From NCBI GenBank assembly GCA_030037185.1, contig JASHRR010001143.1:1-10230 (forward strand): a DNA stretch of 10,230 nt. The letters run 5' to 3'. Source of the stretch: Xanthobacteraceae bacterium. Lineage in GTDB: Bacteria > Pseudomonadota > Alphaproteobacteria > Rhizobiales > Xanthobacteraceae. The position numbers were made by a program, and so were the translations under genes. Within the stretch, counting starts at the first letter, position 1. The number at the start of each line of letters is the position of its first letter. Below the pieces are notes generated by a model. The model was given only the letters and a program-made list of their open reading frames with translations, did not search any database and had not been told where the DNA came from. Positions 5,972 to 10,230 of the stretch are shown here, one piece after another.

Positions 5972-7159
5972 GTGACGTCATCAAGCTTCTCATCAAGATT
6001 AAGGAAGCCTCTTTTTCGGATCGCCGCGGTAGCGGTGATCCTGGCGGGCGCGGCCGGATATTACCGGCACCTGCACGGCGCACAGGAAAAGCGGGTATCG
6101 GCGCCGCGGCCGATACCTGTCAGCGTGGCCGCGGCCATCCGGCAAGATGTGCCGATCTATTTGAGCGGCCTCGGGACGGTCCAGGCACTCAACACGGTGC
6201 CGATCCATTCCCAGATCGACGGCCAGCTCAACGAGATTGCTTTCACCGAGGGCCAGCACGTGAAGATGGGCGACGTGCTCGCTAAAATTGATCCCCGCCT
6301 GTTCCAAGCCGCGTTCGACCAGGCGGTCGCCAAGAAAGCCCAAGACCAAGCCAACCTGGTTTCCGCTGAAAAGGATCTGACACGGGCCAAAACCCTGGTC
6401 GTCCGCAGTTTTGAAACCCAGCAGGTGGTCGACCAGCAGCAGGCCAAGGTCGATGCCTTGACAGCTTCGATCAAGGCAGATGATGCGGCGATTGAAAGCG
6501 CCCGGACACAGCTCGATTACACCACCATCACATCGCCGATCAACGGCCGCGCCGGTATCCGTCAGATCGACCTTGGCCGCATTATCCATGCCAACGACTC
6601 AACCCCACTGGTCGTGCTCACCCAGACCCAACCATCGGCAGTCGTGTTTACCCTTCCGGAAATAAACCTCGAGCCTCTGCGCGAGGCGATGGAGCGCGGT
6701 CCCGTCGAAGTCACGGCGTTCGATCAGAACAATGTCAAGGCGCTCGGTACGGGCAAGCTGTTGCTCATTGATGCAGTCATCGACCAGGCGACTGCCACGA
6801 TCCGGCTCAAGGCTCTGTTTCCCAATTCTGACGAACGGATGTGGCCCGGCGAATTCGTCAATGCACGCGTGCTGCTCGACACCGCGGGCAACGTGCTCAC
6901 GATTCCCTTGGCGGCCCTACAGCGCGGTCCTGATGGCCTGTTCGCCTGGGTGGTCGGAGCCGATGACAGAGCGCAGATGCGGCCGATCAAGACGGGGCCG
7001 CCGGCAGAGGACGTGGCGATTGTGGCGGAGGGCCTTGATGCCGGCGAGCAGGTTGTCACGGAAGGGTATTATCGGTTGCAGCCGGGCGCTCAGGTGGCGA
7101 TCCGGCCGGCGAAGGAGAGATCAGCTGCGATGTCGGCCGCTCAAGGACGCACGCCGTGA
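5972..7159 (+). CDS. mdtA: MdtA-like RND periplasmic adaptor, 395 aa
   Basis: This is the membrane-fusion subunit of an MdtABC-type multidrug pump, anchored in the inner membrane and reaching through the periplasm. From the GTG start: a short basic cytoplasmic tail ('SRLRKPLFR'), a single transmembrane anchor about 15-31, an MdtA-type 'PIPVSVAAAIRQDVPIYLSG' segment from 47, first lipoyl half about 78-107 ('HSQIDGQLNEIAFTEGQHV'), coiled-coil hairpin about 110-185 rich in Ala, Gln and Lys, second lipoyl half about 186-212 ('TSPINGRAGIRQIDLGRIIH'), beta-barrel about 222-300 ('VVFTLPEINL', 'WPGEFVNARVLL'), and a membrane-proximal domain to about 378. E. coli MdtA is slightly longer (415). The anchor has no lipobox Cys, in contrast to the first adaptor of this window. 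The TGA stop overlaps the GTG start of the permease, so the two are translationally coupled. An ATG at 5867 would give 430 residues but adds unrelated sequence and lacks a ribosome binding site. Confidence 0.93.
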   Translation: MTSSSFSSRLRKPLFRIAAVAVILAGAAGYYRHLHGAQEKRVSAPRPIPVSVAAAIRQDVPIYLSGLGTVQALNTVPIHSQIDGQLNEIAFTEGQHVKMGDVLAKIDPRLFQAAFDQAVAKKAQDQANLVSAEKDLTRAKTLVVRSFETQQVVDQQQAKVDALTASIKADDAAIESARTQLDYTTITSPINGRAGIRQIDLGRIIHANDSTPLVVLTQTQPSAVVFTLPEINLEPLREAMERGPVEVTAFDQNNVKALGTGKLLLIDAVIDQATATIRLKALFPNSDERMWPGEFVNARVLLDTAGNVLTIPLAALQRGPDGLFAWVVGADDRAQMRPIKTGPPAEDVAIVAEGLDAGEQVVTEGYYRLQPGAQVAIRPAKERSAAMSAAQGRTP

Positions 7160-10100
7160 ATATTTCTGAGCCGTTCATCCGGCGCCCCGTGGCAACCGCC
7201 CTCCTGATGGCGGCATTCGCTTTCGCCGGCATTGTCTCGTACCCGTTTTTGCCGGTCGCCGCATTGCCGCAGGTCGATTTTCCGACCATCCAGGTCTCGG
7301 CCGGCTTGCCGGGCGGCAGCCCCGAGACCATGGCGGCCTCGGTCGCGGCACCGCTCGAACGCCAGTTCGGCCAGATCGCCGGCATCACTCAGATGACGTC
7401 GGTGAGCACGCTCTCCACCAGCACAATTGTGCTCCAATTCGCCCTCAATCGAAACATCGATGGCGCCGCCCAGGATGTTCAGGCCGCCATCACGGCCGCC
7501 GGCAGGCAGCTTCCGGTTAATCTGTACCCGCCGCCCTCTTACAAGAAAGTCAATCCGGCAGACTCACCTGTCTTGATTCTGTCGGCACGCTCCGACGTTC
7601 TGCCGATTACTCGGGTCGACGACTATGCCGACAACATCCTCTCCCAGCAGATCTCGCAGGTGCCCGGAGTGGCCCAGGTGCTTATTGCGGGCGAGCAGAA
7701 GCCGGCGATCCGAGTCCAGGTCGACCCTGCCAAGCTTTCGGCGACCGGGCTGACCCTTGAGGACGTGCGCGCGGGACTGATCACCGCCACCACCACCGCC
7801 GCCAAGGGTACGCTTAACGGGGCCGAAAAGAGCTTCACGATTGCTGCAAACGATCAGATCATGCAGCCCGCCGAATATGACAACGTGATCTTCGCGTACC
7901 GCAACGGCGCACCAGTGCGCGTACGCGACATCGGTCAAGCCATCGAGGGACCGACCGACACTACAATTGCGGCCTACGAAAACCTCAGTCGCGACGTTCT
8001 TCTTATCGTCTACAAGCAGCCCGGCGCCAACGTCATCGAAACGGTCGATAACATCAAGGCACGGCTGCCACTGTTAACTGGCAGCATCCCGCCCTCCGTC
8101 AAAGTCTCCACTATCCTCGACCGCACCACCACCATCCGCGCCTCCGTGGCCGACGTCGAGTTCACTCTCGCCCTCACCGTCATGCTGGTGGTGCTGGTCA
8201 TTCTGATGTTTATCCGCGACTTTTGGGTGACGGTGATACCGGCGGTGACGGTGCCGCTGGCATTGCTCGGCTCGTCCGCAGCGATGTATCTGCTTGGTTT
8301 CAGTCTCGACAATCTTTCGCTGATGGCGCTGACCATTGCGGTCGGCTTCGTCGTCGACGACGCTATCGTGGTCGTCGAGAACATTCACCGCCATGTCGAG
8401 GACGGCGAGACCCCGCTGGTAGCGGCTCTCAACGGCGCGCGCGAGATCGGGTTCACCGTGGTGTCGATCAGCGTGTCGCTGATTGCGGTGTTCATCCCGT
8501 TGCTGTTGATGGGGGGCATCATCGGCCGGCTGTTCCGCGAGTTCGCCCTCACGGTCACGGCTTCGATCGCGGTCTCGGCCTGCGTTTCGCTCACGCTGGC
8601 CCCGATGATGGGGGCGCGGTTCATGCGGCACCAGACGCATGAGCATGGCCGCGTCTACCGCGCCTTCGAGGCATTCTTTGATATGCTTCTAGCAGGCTAT
8701 CGGCGCACCCTCGACATTGCGCTTGCCCACCAGAAGACGACACTTGCCGTGTTTTTTGCCACGCTGGCCCTCACGGCCGACCTTTTCTTGACCATCCCAA
8801 AAGGCTTCTTCCCGATCCAGGACACCGGCCAGCTGTTGGGATTGACCGAGGCGGCGCAAGACGTTTCGCCTATCGAGATGATGCGGATACAGGAGGAGAT
8901 CGGCGCCATCATCGCCAGGGATCCGGATATCGAGACTTTCGGCTCCAACATGGGCAACGGCGGCGGCGCCTACACAACCAATAGCGGCCGCATCTTCGCC
9001 AGCTTGAAGCCGCGCGACGAACGTGCCGCGACCGCTTCACAAATTATTGACCGGCTGCGACCGCAGTTCGCTGCAGTCAAGGGCGCAGCCGTGTTCATGC
9101 AGATGCCGCAGGATATTACGGTTGGCGGGCGACTGTCGCGCGGCCTGTTCCAGTACACATTGCAGGATGTCGATATTGCGGAGCTTGCCGAATGGTCGGG
9201 CGAGATGCTCGCCAAGATGAAGACGCTGCCCCAGCTCGCCGACGTCGCCACCGATCTCCTCAACAGCGCCCCTCAGCTTGCCGTTACCATTAATCGCGAC
9301 CAAGCGTCGCGTTTTGGCATTACTCCGCAACTGATCGACGACACCCTCAATGATGCCTTCGGTCAGCGGGAGGTGACGCAATACTATACCCAGATCAACA
9401 CCTATTTTATAATTTTGGAGGTCAAGCCGGAACTCCAGGGGTTACCGTCCACTCTCGACCGTATCTACATAAAATCCCCGTTGACAGGCGCCGCAGTGCC
9501 GTTATCCACGCTCGTCACGGTCAACAGCACGAAGGTCGGGCCACTCGTGGTCAACCATCAAAGCCAATTTCCTTCAGTTACGCTGTCGTTCAACCTGGCT
9601 CCGAACGTCGCACTCGGCGAGGCGGTGGCAGCAATCGAGGAGGCGGAGCGGGAACTCAACAAGCCATCCTCGATCATCGCCACCTTTCAAGGCAACGCGC
9701 AGGCCTTTCAGACATCGCTCGCCAGCGAGCCGGCACTGATTGCGGCGGCGCTGATCGTGGTCTATATCATTCTGGGAATGCTCTATGAGAGCTTTATCCA
9801 TCCGCTCACTATCTTATCGACGCTGCCATCGGCAGGCGTGGGCGCACTGCTCGCACTTTCTCTTGCTGGCATCGATTTATCCGTGATTGGGATCATCGGC
9901 ATCATCCTCCTGATCGGCATCGTCAAGAAGAATGGCATCATGCTGGTCGACTTCGCGATTGTGGCTGAGCGCGACCGCGGCCTCACCCCTATCGAGGCGA
10001 TCCGCGAGGCGTGCCAGCTACGATTCCGCCCGATCATGATGACGACCGCCGCTGCCATGCTCGCGGGCCTGCCACTGATGCTCGGCAGGGGTACCGGCTC

Positions 10101-10230
10101 GGAGCTGCGCCAGCCGCTCGGCTATGCGATGGTCGGCGGCCTCGCGCTCAGCCAGGTGCTCACCCTCTATACAACGCCGGTTGTCTATCCTTATCTCGAT
10201 CGTCTGCAAACTTGGCTGTTCGGCAAGCGT
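7156..10230 (+). CDS. MdtB/MdtC-like RND multidrug permease, 3' end outside window
   Basis: This is an inner-membrane proton/drug antiporter, partner of the MdtA-like adaptor. The GTG start overlaps the adaptor stop (GTGA) and is preceded by AAGGA (7143-7147) at 8 nt. The frame is open for all 1025 codons to the window edge, so only the last few residues are missing. It starts 'MNISEPFIRRPVATALLMAA' and carries 'LPQVDFPTIQVSAGLPG', TM2 about 336-355, D401-D402 in TM4 ('GFVVDDAIVVVENIHRH'), TM7 about 528-547, then 'PKGFFPIQDTGQ' at 548, K924-K925 in TM10 ('IGIVKKNGIMLVDF'), R956 and T963 ('FRPIMMTTAAAM'), and the C-terminal 'SELRQPLGYAMVGGLALSQV'. These match E. coli MdtC/MdtB closely. Proton-relay residues are intact. 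E. coli MdtB and MdtC act together as a heterotrimer, so a second permease gene may follow outside the window; this copy cannot be assigned to B or C by sequence alone. Confidence 0.94.
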   Translation, partial: MNISEPFIRRPVATALLMAAFAFAGIVSYPFLPVAALPQVDFPTIQVSAGLPGGSPETMAASVAAPLERQFGQIAGITQMTSVSTLSTSTIVLQFALNRNIDGAAQDVQAAITAAGRQLPVNLYPPPSYKKVNPADSPVLILSARSDVLPITRVDDYADNILSQQISQVPGVAQVLIAGEQKPAIRVQVDPAKLSATGLTLEDVRAGLITATTTAAKGTLNGAEKSFTIAANDQIMQPAEYDNVIFAYRNGAPVRVRDIGQAIEGPTDTTIAAYENLSRDVLLIVYKQPGANVIETVDNIKARLPLLTGSIPPSVKVSTILDRTTTIRASVADVEFTLALTVMLVVLVILMFIRDFWVTVIPAVTVPLALLGSSAAMYLLGFSLDNLSLMALTIAVGFVVDDAIVVVENIHRHVEDGETPLVAALNGAREIGFTVVSISVSLIAVFIPLLLMGGIIGRLFREFALTVTASIAVSACVSLTLAPMMGARFMRHQTHEHGRVYRAFEAFFDMLLAGYRRTLDIALAHQKTTLAVFFATLALTADLFLTIPKGFFPIQDTGQLLGLTEAAQDVSPIEMMRIQEEIGAIIARDPDIETFGSNMGNGGGAYTTNSGRIFASLKPRDERAATASQIIDRLRPQFAAVKGAAVFMQMPQDITVGGRLSRGLFQYTLQDVDIAELAEWSGEMLAKMKTLPQLADVATDLLNSAPQLAVTINRDQASRFGITPQLIDDTLNDAFGQREVTQYYTQINTYFIILEVKPELQGLPSTLDRIYIKSPLTGAAVPLSTLVTVNSTKVGPLVVNHQSQFPSVTLSFNLAPNVALGEAVAAIEEAERELNKPSSIIATFQGNAQAFQTSLASEPALIAAALIVVYIILGMLYESFIHPLTILSTLPSAGVGALLALSLAGIDLSVIGIIGIILLIGIVKKNGIMLVDFAIVAERDRGLTPIEAIREACQLRFRPIMMTTAAAMLAGLPLMLGRGTGSELRQPLGYAMVGGLALSQVLTLYTTPVVYPYLDRLQTWLFGKR

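Noticed and set aside
8074..8646. 190-codon - strand frame rich in His, Arg and Asp.
   Set aside because: It is the antisense shadow of TM2-TM6 of the MdtB/C-like permease.

Overview
The window looks like the chromosome of a GC-rich alphaproteobacterium, probably of the Rhizobiales/Bradyrhizobium-Rhodopseudomonas type. This placement is inferred from protein flavour and codon bias; no rRNA or other marker gene is present. It holds two consecutive RND-type efflux systems on the + strand, separated by a heavily decayed TnpB-family (IS200/IS605-like) insertion on the - strand. There is no CRISPR array, tRNA or rRNA.

Region 1 (1-4195): a periplasmic adaptor (HlyD/membrane-fusion family, cut at its 5' end by the window edge), then after 36 bp a complete 1032-residue RND permease. 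The permease keeps the proton-relay residues of drug-type (HAE) RND pumps: an Asp pair in TM4, Lys in TM10, and Arg and Thr around TM11. Its sequence is nevertheless clearly different from the second pump, so the two are not a recent duplication. A small hairpin followed by a short T run lies about 60 bp after the permease stop.

Region 2 (about 4200-5712): no intact gene. On the - strand the pieces of one TnpB-like protein of about 450 residues can be read in order, from 'LPLRTKPAQERA' at the N terminus through the RuvC-I motif 'GLDIGPGT' to the C-terminal 'VQRDLYCAYLA'. They are broken by at least seven frame changes and one early stop. A perfect hairpin with 9-bp arms lies just upstream of its start, as at the left end of IS200/IS605 elements. 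Three small hairpins lie at its 3' end, where such elements encode their guide RNA (omega/reRNA) and right end.

Region 3 (5711-10230): a 261-bp leader with a candidate operator palindrome, a complete MdtA-like adaptor (GTG start at 5972 with a good Shine-Dalgarno), and an MdtB/MdtC-like RND permease that overlaps the adaptor stop by the GTGA configuration and is still open at the window end after 1025 codons. In mdtABC-type operons a second permease gene usually follows; if present here it lies outside the window.

Each adaptor-permease pair would form the inner-membrane and periplasmic part of a tripartite pump. No outer-membrane channel (TolC/OprM type) and no regulator gene is visible here. 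The most unusual content is the TnpB relic with its recognisable ends. The rest is ordinary efflux machinery.
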